Assembly: GCA_949948835.1 (NCBI GenBank) | Contig: CATLHF010000008.1 | Coordinates: 1 to 64,000 of the forward strand | DNA from: an uncultured Clostridia bacterium | Lineage (GTDB): Bacteria; Bacillota; Clostridia; TANB77; CAG-508 | Length of the DNA stretch: 64,000 bases | Direction of reading: 5' to 3' | Shown here: in pieces, positions 1-10,996 of the stretch | Numbering within the stretch: the first letter of the stretch is position 1 | Layout: each line of letters opens with the position of its first letter | Notes under the pieces: model-generated | Databases searched by the model: none | What the model was told of the DNA's origin: nothing | Seen by the model: the letters and a program-made list of their open reading frames with translations, nothing else | Translations under genes and position numbers: made by a program

Positions 1-131
1 TTGAATATTTTTGAATCAATTTCATAAGATTTTTTTGAATGATAATAAATTTAGAATAGATTATTATGTTCTAATTTAATAAGATGTTTTTATTATAGCA
101 TGTTTTTTTCTTTTGTAAATAGAAATTAGAA

Positions 132-160
132 AAAAGAAGAGCAAAATTGCTCTTCTTTAC
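132..160 (-). terminator. Intrinsic terminator-like hairpin downstream of the glucan synthase-like gene
   Basis: Inverted repeat AAAGAAGAGCAA / TTGCTCTTCTTT with A/T-rich flanks. Confidence 0.6.
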
Positions 161-207
161 TTGTTCTTTTTATGATGATTTTTTACCCCGTCCCTAAAAT
201 CATCTTT

Positions 208-3200
208 TTATAGGATAATTTCGATTTCGTTGATTTTTCCATTGTCGATTAGTTTAATTTGTTTTTCTGGTATTTCTTGTCCATTTAGAAGGAAGGTTTG
301 TACTTCTGTGGTTTTTGCATTTGGATTTTTTACTTTGATGTTATAGATACTGCTTTTGTATTCGTATCGTATGGTGTATTCTTTCCAGTTTGATGCAATG
401 GCTGGTTTTATTGATAGCATTCCTCCTACTATTTTTAATCCTAAGATATATTCGATTCCTGCTTTATATAACCAGCTTGATGAACCTGTATACCATGTCC
501 ATCCTCCTCGGCCAACTAAGTTTCCTACTCCATAAACATCTGCTGCTACAACATATGGTTCTACCTTATAACGTGTCGCTTGTTCTTTGGTTCTGGCATG
601 TTCGATTGGGTTAATCATTCTAAAATATTCGGTTGCTTTGTCTCCAAAGCCTAGCATTGCTTGTGCGATAATGGCCCATATAGCTCCATGTGTGTATTGT
701 CCTCCATTTTCCCTTACTCCTGGAAGGTATGCTTTTATATATCCTGGTTCTAGTTCACTTTTATCAAAGGCTGGGTCTAATAGTTTGATAATGCCATTTT
801 GTTTATCGACTAAATAGTTTTCTAGACTTTCCATTGAGATATATTTTTTGTCATTGTCTCCTGCTCCAGAAATAATAGACCAACTTTGTGCAATACTATC
901 GATTTTACATTCTTCGTTTCCAATGCTTCCTAAAATATTGCCATCATCCATATAGGCTCTTCTATACCATCTACCGTCCCATCCTTCTGAATTTAATGCT
1001 CTTTTTAATTCTCCTTGTAGTTTTTGGTATTTCTGTATTTTTTCTTCATCGCCTCTTAGGCTACAAATTGGGATGAATCGGTTTAATACCTCATACAAGA
1101 AAAATCCAAGCCAAATGCTTTCTCCTTTTCCTTTGTTTCCAACTGTACTAAATCCATCGTTCCAATCACCAGAACCTATTTTAGGAATTCCGTGTTCCCC
1201 TAAGTTAATTGCTTTTTCAATTGCTCGAATACAATGGGTGTAAATATCTTCTTTTTGGTCTGATGCTAGATGGAGATCATAGCTTTCATCTGTGTGTTCG
1301 TCTAGCATGCTACCTGTTACATATGCTACCTCTTCTTCTAGTAGAGTAGCATCTCCTGTAAATCTTACATATTCTGCTGTTACATAAGGAAGCCATAATA
1401 AGTCATCTGAAAATTTGGTTCGAATTCCTCTTTTTGTTTCTTCATGCCACCAATGTTCTACATCTCCTTCGATGAATTGATGAGCAGCATGTTTTAATAC
1501 TTGTTCTTTCATAAATTCAGGATTAATATACTTGATTCCCATGGTATCTTGTAGTTGGTCACGAAAACCATAAGCTCCACCAGATTGATAAAATCCAGAT
1601 TTTGCCCACAAACGACTTACGATTGTTTGGTAGGCAAGCCAGCCATTTAACAAGATATTCATGGATTCTACTGGTGTTTTTACTTGTATTTTTCGTAATA
1701 ACCTTGCCCAATATTCTTTTGTATTTTCTAATTCTTGTTTGGCATTTTCGACAATGGTATAACGATATGCTGTTTCTTGCATTTTTTCTTGATTTTCTTC
1801 AGACCCAAAAATTAGTACGATTTCTTTATCTTCAAATGCTTTTAATTCTAATTCCATCTCGATTGCGATACAAGGTGAATTGCCAATTGTATTTTCGTTG
1901 TTTAATTTCGTAAAACTCATCATTTCTGGTAAACGAAGACTTCCTTTACCAATAAAGCGTTTTTTATTTCCTGTATAGGATTTTATATTTAAACTAGAAG
2001 ATACATATAAAGAGGATTTTTCTAAGTCTTGCATATATTCATTTTTTGCATAAACCATGTTTTTATCTTGGTCAAATTCCAAACGAATATAGCCATCGCT
2101 TTTTAGGCTATCTTCTCCTAAAACTGGTTTTAAATAATACACTAATTTTAGGTTTCTTTTTTCTGGCAGAATATTTTTAAATCGAAGTATGGATACTTTG
2201 ACATTGTCGTGTATTGGGATAAATGTTTCTTGTTCTTGTAACAACCCTAATCTCATATTGGTAAACTTACTGTATCCAAATCCATAGGTAATATAATATT
2301 CTTCATCATCTTGGTTTAGATTTGGACAAAGTGTCCAAGTTTGATTGTATTTTTTATCTTTTACATAAATGATTTCAGAAGGGAAATCGCATATTGGATT
2401 ATTATTCCACTCCGTTAAACGATTTAGTCTACTATTTTGGTACCAGGTATACCCTGAATTATTGGTCGTTACCACACTTCCAAAATTAGGATTAGCAAGT
2501 ACATGACTCCATACTACTGCTGGTTTTGTGTCTTTTGTGATTTTAATGACATATTCTTTTCCATCTTCTTTAAATCCACCATATTCATTATAATATTTTA
2601 GTTCTTCCATATGGATTAAATTGTTTTTCTTTTCTAAATTTGGTGGAAGAATTGGCTCTGTTTTTTCCATTTCTTGTTTTGAAATCGTATCTAAATAATC
2701 TTCTTCTAAGTCTTTTAAAATGGTTTTTAAATTTCCTTTATGAGTATCTATTACAAAGTTTGCTCGAAATTCTAGAATTCCTATGTCTTCTATTTCATTT
2801 GCATTTAAGATAAAAATTCCTGCTCTTTGGTTTAACAAATACATTAAATGGCGGTTTAAAATTTCGGTTTCTATCATTTCTTTAACATAACGTTCATATA
2901 CATTTTCTTCTTCGTTTAAGATAACTAAATCAATATCGATATTTTTTACTTTAAAATATTCAAAAGCTTTTAACACTTCTTCCATGACATACGAATCATT
3001 TACATCTTTTATTTTAACAAGTAATATCGGAAAATCGCCTGAAATCCCATATTGCCATAAGTCTTTGGTATAATAGGTTTTTGGTATATCTTTCCCATAT
3101 AATTTTTTTAGTGGATTTTGAACAATTAGGTAAGATAATAATTTTTGATAAACTTCGATATCTTTTCCTTTGATATTTAAATATCTTGCTTCTTCTTCTA

Positions 3201-6200
3201 CTCTAACTTTTGATAACTGGAAGGCTCTTTGTACATTTTCGTGGCTTATATATTTTTTCAAGTTTTCTTCTACTATTTCCTTTTGTTCTGACATGGTAAT
3301 GATTAAATTCATGGTTACTGTTTCATTTGGTTTAATACAAATAGTTCTTTTTAATGCTACAATTGGGTCAACACTTAAGCCAAGATTTTTGGAAAATGGA
3401 AGAGAGTTTTCTATCATCTTGGGAACGCCTAGTAATCCCCCGCCTGTTAATCGTTCTTTATCAATTTCATATTCCAATTCTCCAATGGTTTCGTGATTTG
3501 TGTTTAGGTTTACTCCTAAAAATACTTCTTGTGTGTTTCCTCTTTTATTTCGCTTAATTAAAATAGAATTGGTTTCTTCGCTATATTCATATTTCAAGAA
3601 TAAATTATTAAATGCTCTATGGGAATAATCCTGTTCTTTGCTAGAGAGAACTGGTTCAAAAACACTTGATATTTCTAATGTTTCTTCCATATTCCCTATA
3701 TTTTCTATGGTAATACTTCTAATTTCTACTGGTTCATCTGGAGCTGTTATGATTTTACAGGTTGTTATCATGTTTTCTAACTTTTTGACAAATTTGTCTT
3801 GGTCTGGCAAAAAGCAAACTTCCTGTTTATCTGGTTTTACCAAATCGGTTTTATTTAGTGTACTCCAAATTCGCTTGGTTCGAATGTTTTTTACATAAAA
3901 CGCAATTCCTTCTGGTTCGTCATTTGTTGATTTATATCGGTTTATCAATAAATTGTTATATTTACTAAATCCTTCTCCTTGTTCATTAATGCAAATGGTA
4001 TAATTTTCATTGGAAATCGTATTAAAATTATTTAAGTTTTCATTTAATTTCGTGTACACTCTTTCGGTATAATTTTCGTAATCAATATTTTTTAGTTTTT
4101 CAATTTTTTCTTTTTTCTCTTTGGTAATGATGACGTCTTCTGGCATGCGTTCTTGTAACAATATATCCACCGCCTTTATTTCTGGATTCTCCATAAAGCG
4201 TTCTTGTAAAATATTATTGTTCATTAAGTTATTAATGGAAAGTAAAATAAGTCCTTGGTGATGTGCCATATAGGTTTTTACCACTTCATAGTGTTGTCCA
4301 TTTCTTAATCTCGTTGGTGTATAATCAATGGATTCGTAAAATCCAAATTTGCCAATCATATTATTCTTTTCTAGTTGTTTTAAGTTCGCTAGTACTTCAA
4401 GTGGTTCATCTTGTAAGCTTAATATACTTCCATAAGAACTGACTACCATTTCATCTGCAAGCCCTCGTTTTAAGCCAAGCCATGGAATACCAAAAGCTTT
4501 ATATTGGTAATTGGAATTTAGGTCTTTTAAATTAAACGCAGATTCTGAAATTCCCCATGGAATGCCGAGTCTTAAAGCATATTCTTTTTGGCTCATCAGC
4601 ATAAATTTGCAAGACTCATCTAATAGACTTCCTTCATATTTTCTAATATTGATATTTGGCATTAAATATTCAAATGCCGTTCCCGACCAAGATACTAAGC
4701 CTTTGTACCCATGATTTACGGTTAATGTTCTACTTAAATTTTGCCAATGCTTAGATGGAATATCATGTTTGGCAATAGCAACAAAACTTGCTTGTCTTGC
4801 CTCTGATGCTAATAAATCATAATAAGAATCTGTTAACTTATTTTCTTCTAGATGAAATCCAATAGAAAAAAGTCGTTTTTCATGGTCATATAAATAACGA
4901 AAATCCGTATTGGTAATTAGTTTATCTACAGATTGTATTAAGTTTTCAATTTGCGACAAGTCTATTTCTTCTTTTTGATGAACACAAATATTTTCTAAAA
5001 AGTCTCTTAATACATATAAATAACCAACAAAATTTCCACTATCTACAGTAGAAATATATCTTGGTAGTAATGGTTCTAGTGTTTTTGTATTGTACCAATT
5101 GTATAAATGCCCATGCCAAGTAGCAAGTTTTAGAATGGTATTTAATGTGTTTTGGAGCATGGTAATTGTTTTTTCTAAATCGATATAGCCCAAGTCGTAT
5201 GCTGATACAATGGTAAGTAGTCCTAACCCAATATTGGTTGAAGACGTTCTTTGGACTGTTTTTGGAATTCGTTCTTCTTGGTAATTATCTGGTGGTAAAT
5301 AATTGTTTTTTTCATTCATATAGGTTTCAAAGTAATCCCACGTTTTTTTACCAATTTCTACTAGATATTCTCTTTGCTCTTTATTTAAGTTTGTTACTTT
5401 TGCTTTTGGGATTTTTTCTTTACTAATATGCCATGCAATTCCTGGTGCAATTAGCCATAATAAGGATAATCCTCCTAACAAAAAAGTGCCAATCCATGTA
5501 GGAATGAATATAGCAAATATCCATGCTACAATAGAAACTACTATATGAATCCACATAAATTGATAATAAGAAAACAGGTCTGTTTTACCGTTTTTTTCAG
5601 CTTCTTCTGCCGTTGTCCATTCTAATAAGTTTTGTCCACTTACTTTCATTCGGTAAAGGGTTTTCCCAATGGCATTTGCTGATATATATGCTTTATGAGG
5701 TAAAAAACTTACTTTTAAAATTCCTCTTAATAAACTTGCTTTTAAATTTGACATGGTACCTGCAAAATTACGATGGTTATGGTTTCCGCTTTCTCTTTTT
5801 ACAGCAAAACTAATGATATCTAAGATTGTTGGAAGTAGTATAGCAACCAATAATAGTGTTATGACAGGCCATATCTTTATTGGCATTGCTACTTTTAAGA
5901 TGAGTAATATGGTAAGACCAATCATAATCGTAATTTCTACTAAACTTCTTCTTAAATTATCCAGTATTTTAAATTTCGATAGCAATCCTAATGGATTTTG
6001 TTTTTTGGTTCCATCTTTTTTTATAATTGTTTTTTTGAGCCACGGAATAATTTGCCAATCGCCACGAATCCATCGGTGTAGCCTTAACATATATGCATTA
6101 TACTTATAGGGATAGCCATCTAATAATAAAATATCGGAAGAAAGTGCACATCTTAAATAACATCCTTCTAATAGGTCGTGGCTTAATACTGTGTTTTCTG

Positions 6201-8347
6201 GAATTTCGTCTTTTAGAATTTGATGAAATACATCTAAATCATAAATTCCTTTTCCTGTAAAGATACCTTCCCCAAAGTTATCTTGGTAGGTATCGGAAAT
6301 GGCATTGGTATAGGAATCGACTCCTCCTGCTCCTGCAAAAATTTTGGTAAATATACTTTTTCCTACGGATACTAGATCAATTCCAATTCTTGGTTGAATT
6401 AGAGCATGACCAGATACAACAACATTCTTTTTTTCTCCTAATTGTGGTATGTTTAGAATATGAGAGGCGGCTCCAATTAATTCTAATCCAGAGTTTAAAA
6501 CAAGATTGGTGTCAGCATCTAGTGTAATAATGTAGCGAATTTTTGGAATTTTATTTTCTTCTTCTTCCATGGTATTTGCATAAAAGTGATTGGTCCCTTC
6601 GCATAAAAATTCGTTCAATTCACAAATCATTCCTCTTTTTCGTTCCCAACCTAAATAACATTTTTCTTTATCATTCCATATTCTTTTTCGGTAAAGAAAT
6701 TGAAATCTTCCCATTCCTTCTAATGGATATTTTTCATTTAATCGTTTTGTCTCTTCTTTTCCTGCTTCTATAATTTCTTGGTCATATGGTTCTTCTTGTT
6801 TACTAGAAGAAGTAGCATCTCCAAGCAAGGTGAAATATATATTATCGGATTGATTGGCTAAATAAAATACTTCTAGTTTTTTCATTAAGTCTTGTACTTT
6901 TTCTTTTTCTGAAACAATGGTAGGAATAATTACCATTGTAGTACATTCTTCTGGTACTCCATAGGTGTAATCTATTTTGGGTATTAATTTGGGTTTTACA
7001 AACTTACTTAAAATAAATTGCAACATTTCTGTGCTTATTTGTGATACAGGAATCAAACAAATAAATCCTATTAGCACTGAAATCCCCCAATTGGTTTGGT
7101 TTGCAAAATAAACCATTGTGATAATAGAAACAACAATAGATATTGAGACAATAGCTAAAATATACATGTTAGCACTATTTTTTATCATATGTGGCTTTTT
7201 ATTGGTTTGTAGTAATTGATATAGTTCTTTTTCTCCTTGGTCAATTAAATAATATCCAATATGAGCTTTTTTAGAAGTTTTCTTTTCCTGTTTTTTCGCT
7301 AATTCTAGGGCTTTTTTAGTAATATAGATTTCTGAAATTTTAGTTTTCTTTGAGATTTCCTTAATTTTATTGCGGTAATATGCTTTTGTTTGATAATCCA
7401 TTTTTTCATAGACATTTGCTGGATCTTTTTTTAATACTTCTTCAACCCCATTGATGTTTTCAAATATTTCTAAGAAATTGATTCTTCCTATTTCTTTCAT
7501 ACTGCGAATACAGTTCCCAATGGTTACTTTTCGAACGGCAATGTCAAAGTGTTCTTTTTTAATGACTTCTGTAACAGAGGTACCCATTTTCATTACTTGA
7601 GTCTCTAATGCTTCTAAATAACGATATGTCATTTTTCCATATCGTTTTAGACGGTAAGACATATATTCGATAAATGGATATTTCATTTCTCCGTACTTCT
7701 ATTATTTTGTGGCTATCATTTGGTCTTTTTCCAAAACGTAATTCCTCTTTTGGTTTTAATTCTACCAATCGCTCTATGATATTTTCTACTTTATATTTTT
7801 GCATTTGTACCGAATAAATTTTTTCGCATACATTTCGAATGGTTTCAATGATAGCAATTTGAAGAAAGATACCAATATTCCATATTTCTTCCATGTTTAA
7901 TGTCTTTTTTCGTTGATAAGCGGAAAGTAGCTTTTGCAAATTATGATGATCAATTTTTCCTTCCGTATAGGCTACAATTTCGCTTGCTAATACATAAATC
8001 CTTGCAAATCCCTGGTATGGTCCTGTTGCAAGGGCTACAAAATTTCTATATTTTTTTAGATTTAAGTCTTTTCCAATGGTTTTTACAGTTTCTTCTATCA
8101 TATAATAATTATCTAATAACCATTCTCCTGCTGGGTGTATATTAATTTCCATTTTTAAATGGGAGTTTAATAATTCATAGGTTTTGGTAATCATTTTAAA
8201 ATTTTCTTCTAAACGTGGTATTGGATACGTTTTTTTATTGGATTTATTTTGCAAAATATGGTCAGAAGCTATTTTTTCTAAATAGTTTTCTAATTGATAT
8301 TCGTCTAATAAGGCTCCTTTAATATTTAATATTTTTTCTAATTTCAA
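208..8347 (-). CDS. Cyclic beta-1,2-glucan synthase-like protein (GT84 + GH94, NdvB-type), encoded in two overlapping frames joined by +1 shift at CGG 7691-7693
   Basis: ORF 7559..8347 (N-term) and ORF 208..7686. Motifs 'LDADTNLVLNSGLELIGAASHILNIPQ', 'HRWIRGDWQIIPWL', 'GSGDWNDGFSTVGNKGKGESIWLGFFLYEVL', 'YVVAADVYGVGNLVGRGGWTWYTGSSSWLYKAGIEYILGL'. The frames join as ...IIEV-G-EMKYPFIEYMSYRLKRYGK. Confidence 0.85.
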
Positions 8348-8410
8348 AAAACTCCACTCCTTGGTATGTATTTTTTGAAATTAGTGTTTCCTCTTTTTCT
8401 AAATTTATGC

Positions 8411-8448
8411 AAAAAGAAGTTTCAAATATTGATTTGAAACTTCTTTTT
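8411..8448 (-). terminator. Intrinsic terminator downstream of the LMW phosphatase gene
   Basis: AAAAAGAAGTTTCAAAT attg ATTTGAAACTTCTTTTT perfect stem. Confidence 0.75.
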
Positions 8449-8457
8449 TAACTTGTT

Positions 8458-8913
8458 TTATAATAGTATTTTTTCGATTAATTTATCTAGGCAAGTGTCA
8501 ATTTCTGCAACACAAAATCGGTAAACTGCAAGTGTATATCCCCATGGATCTTTAATGTCAATTCCTTTTTCAGTAAGTTTTGTGTATTCTTTTAAAGTAA
8601 AAATTTTATCTGTTAAATTAGGATATGTGTTGATTAATGTTTGTTTATGAGAATTTGTCATACATAATATTAAATCCATTTCTTGTATGTTTGATTGCAT
8701 TGTAGGTATTGCCCTGTGTTTTTTTAAATCAACATCATATTCCTCCATAACTTCTATTGCTTCATCGGTTGGAATATCTCCTTTCATCGCAAATATTCCA
8801 GAAGAATATACTTGAATATCATTTATTTTTCTTTCTTGTAACTTCTTTTTCATTAACCAATGTGCCATAGCACTTCTACAAATATTTCCTGTACAAATAA
8901 ACATGATTTTCAT
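8458..8913 (-). CDS. Low molecular weight protein-tyrosine phosphatase
   Basis: N-terminal MKIMFICTGNICRSAMAHWLMKK (C(X)5R P-loop) and C-terminal 'IKDPWGYTLAVYRFC' (DP motif). Confidence 0.9.
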   Translation of the reverse strand: MKIMFICTGNICRSAMAHWLMKKKLQERKINDIQVYSSGIFAMKGDIPTDEAIEVMEEYDVDLKKHRAIPTMQSNIQEMDLILCMTNSHKQTLINTYPNLTDKIFTLKEYTKLTEKGIDIKDPWGYTLAVYRFCVAEIDTCLDKLIEKILL

Positions 8914-9080
8914 TTTTTTCCTTCTTCCTTTAGTGTTTTTTCATTACCAATAGTATACCATAAAAAAGTTTTTTTAAGTAAAATTTTACTCTTAATCTAA
9001 TTTTCCATCTATTTCTTTTTAAGATTGCTCTGTTTTTATTTTTATGATATTCTATTTAAGTTTTCAAAAGAGGAGGATAA

Positions 9081-9218
9081 ATGATGGAAAAATTAGGCAC
9101 TGTAACAGTTCATGTTTATAAAGATGAACAAAATCAATATTCATTTGCGATTAATGAAGATACAATTGATTTATCTTGTGTAAAAGATGTGATTGAAGAT
9201 ACGTTAAAATATTATTAA
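9081..9218 (+). CDS. Small hypothetical protein, 45 aa (MMEKLGTVTVHVYKDEQNQYSFAINEDTIDLSCVKDVIEDTLKYY)
   Basis: Strong RBS AGGAGG just upstream; followed immediately by a terminator hairpin. Confidence 0.6.
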   Translation: MMEKLGTVTVHVYKDEQNQYSFAINEDTIDLSCVKDVIEDTLKYY

Positions 9219-9246
9219 GACCAAGGATTTCCCTGGTCTTATTTTT
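9216..9246 (+). terminator. Rho-independent terminator after the 45-aa ORF
   Basis: AAGACCAAGG attt CCCTGGTCTT followed by ATTTTTAT. Confidence 0.75.
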
Positions 9247-9276
9247 ATATATTCTCAATTTATTTGTCATCTTTTA

Positions 9277-9305
9277 TTGAATATTTTTCCATTTCGTCAT
9301 ATAAT
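9277..9305 (+). promoter_or_regulatory. Sigma-70-type promoter for candidate toxin mRNA
   Basis: TTGAAT-N17-TATAAT at 9277-9282 / 9300-9305. Confidence 0.7.
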
Positions 9306-9348
9306 AGGTTTGTTCTTCCATATTACTTATCCTATGAAAGGTGGTGAT

Positions 9349-9417
9349 ATGATGGATAAGTTTATTTTGCTCGCTGTATTAGTACTTATTTATTTAATCT
9401 TGTCTTTATTTAAATAA
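9349..9417 (+). CDS. Candidate type I toxin, 22-aa hydrophobic peptide MMDKFILLAVLVLIYLILSLFK
   Basis: RBS AAAGGTGG; start region enclosed by an 8-bp inverted repeat ACTTATCC(9325-9332)/GGATAAGT(9354-9361); own promoter and terminator. Confidence 0.6.
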   Translation: MMDKFILLAVLVLIYLILSLFK

Positions 9418-9424
9418 TACTACA

Positions 9425-9542
9425 TACAAAAATACTAGAGTCTAGCCACTCTAGTATTTTTTTGTTCTTCATAATAGATAAGTCCTTTTGCTCGCGTACA
9501 GAATGAAAGGAATGATAATTATGAAAATTATCTCTTATCTGT
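9425..9542 (-). ncRNA. Candidate antisense antitoxin RNA convergent with the 22-aa toxin mRNA
   Basis: Minus-strand promoter (TTGATT-N17-TATAAT), direct repeats giving complementarity to the toxin translation-initiation region, and the shared bidirectional terminator. Confidence 0.5.
9428..9463. terminator. Bidirectional terminator shared by toxin mRNA and antisense RNA
   Basis: AAATACTAGAGT ctagcc ACTCTAGTATTT perfect 12-bp stem with T tracts on both strands. Confidence 0.8.
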
Positions 9543-9548
9543 ACTTTC

Positions 9549-9577
9549 ATTATACTAAAACAATACAAAAAAATCAA
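9549..9577 (-). promoter_or_regulatory. Sigma-70-type promoter for the antisense RNA
   Basis: Minus strand TTGATT-N17-TATAAT (plus strand AATCAA 9572-9577, ATTATA 9549-9554). Confidence 0.7.
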
Positions 9578-9707
9578 CACTTTTTTAAATTTATTTTTCT
9601 TCAACGTTGACTTTTTTATCATTTTGTGATAGTACAATTTTATTATACCACTTTTATGTAAATTTTGCAAATTGAATAAAGAAACAAATTGTACTTTAGG
9701 CTCAGTT

Positions 9708-10965
9708 TTATATGTTTTCTAATAAATATTGGCAATAATGCTGGATTAGTTGTTTTAGATAGTCTCCTATTTCTTTTTTGTTAATTTCTTGTTTTAATAA
9801 AATTTTTCTGCTTAATAGGATTTCTTCTTTTAATACTATCTGTATTTCTCCTATCTCGCATCCTTTTTCTAAAGGAGATGCGAAATTTTCTTTGTAATTT
9901 ATTTTTACTTCTACATCTTTTTCATTTCCTTTTAATACAGGAATCCATGTTATTTGATTTTCTTCTAATTCATATTCTATTTTTTGTTCTTTTGCTTTAT
10001 CATATCTTATATTCGGAGACGTTTCTTCTAGCCAAGTTTTAAATTCTTGCTCTATCTTTTGTTTTGCATTGATATATTGGTAATTTGCAAATGTGTATTC
10101 AATTAATTTTACACTGTCGGTTGTTCTTATCTTTTTTGTGTCTGCTCCTAATACAACACAAATAATTTGATGTCCGTTTCTTAAAGTTGATGTTACAAGA
10201 CATCTTCCTGCTCCATTAGTAAAACCTGTTTTTACGCCATTTACTCCATTTAGGTTTCCCAGTAGTTCATTGGTGTTCGATAAGTCTTTGGGTTGCCCAT
10301 TAATGGTAATTTGGCATGTTTTTGTATTTACAATACGTGCAAATTTTTCATTTTTTAATGCATAATCAGTAATTAAGGCAAGTTCAAAAGCAGATGTATA
10401 ATGTAATTCTTCATCTAATCCGTGTGGAGTTACAAAATTCGTATTACTTAACCCTAATTCTTTTGCCTTTTGGTTCATTAAGACGGCAAATCCTTCTACA
10501 CTTCCTCCTACATGTTCAGAAAGAGCAATTGCTGCATCATTTCCGGGAACGAAGCATTAGCCCATATAATAAATCATTTACGGTTATTTTATCTCCTGCT
10601 TTTAATCCTAATCTAGACCCACCAGTTCCTCCTGCTTTTTTTGATACTTCTACTGTATCTTTTAAATTAGCATGTTCTAATACAATAATACTGGTCATGA
10701 TTTTTGTGGTAGATGCCATTTGTCGTTTGGAGTACCCATTTTTTTCAAACAAAACTCGTTTCGAGTCTCGGTCAAAAACAAGACATGCTCTCGAATTTAG
10801 TTTCGGAATGTTATCCACATTTGTGGATGCACTTAAAACCTCTTCTACGACATTTGTTGTTTCTTCATCGATATCATCTGCTAATATGGTTATTGGAAAT
10901 GATATTATGCTCATAAAAATTATTAGTATTGCTATTATTTTTCTCATAAAAATCACCATTCTCAT
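9708..10965 (-). CDS. D-alanyl-D-alanine carboxypeptidase (DacF/PBP5 type), +1 shift at CGG 10543-10545
   Basis: ORF 10537..10965 has ASTTKIMT (SxxK) and stops after LMLRS-R-K*. ORF 9708..10478 continues in the +1 frame from GNDAAIALSEHVGG (SGN motif) with GVNGVKTGFTNGAG (KTG motif). Confidence 0.85.
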
Positions 10966-10996
10966 TATATTTTGAAAATGGTGATTTTATAACTTT

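Noticed and set aside
390-6773. Many plus-strand ORFs antisense to the glucan synthase-like gene
   Set aside because: Shadow ORFs with hydrophobic/Leu-Phe-rich translations typical of antisense reading of AT-rich genes.
9410-9670. Minus-strand 86-aa ORF from the ORF track
   Set aside because: Low-complexity translation overlapping the antisense promoter, repeats and terminator of the candidate TA locus; no RBS support.
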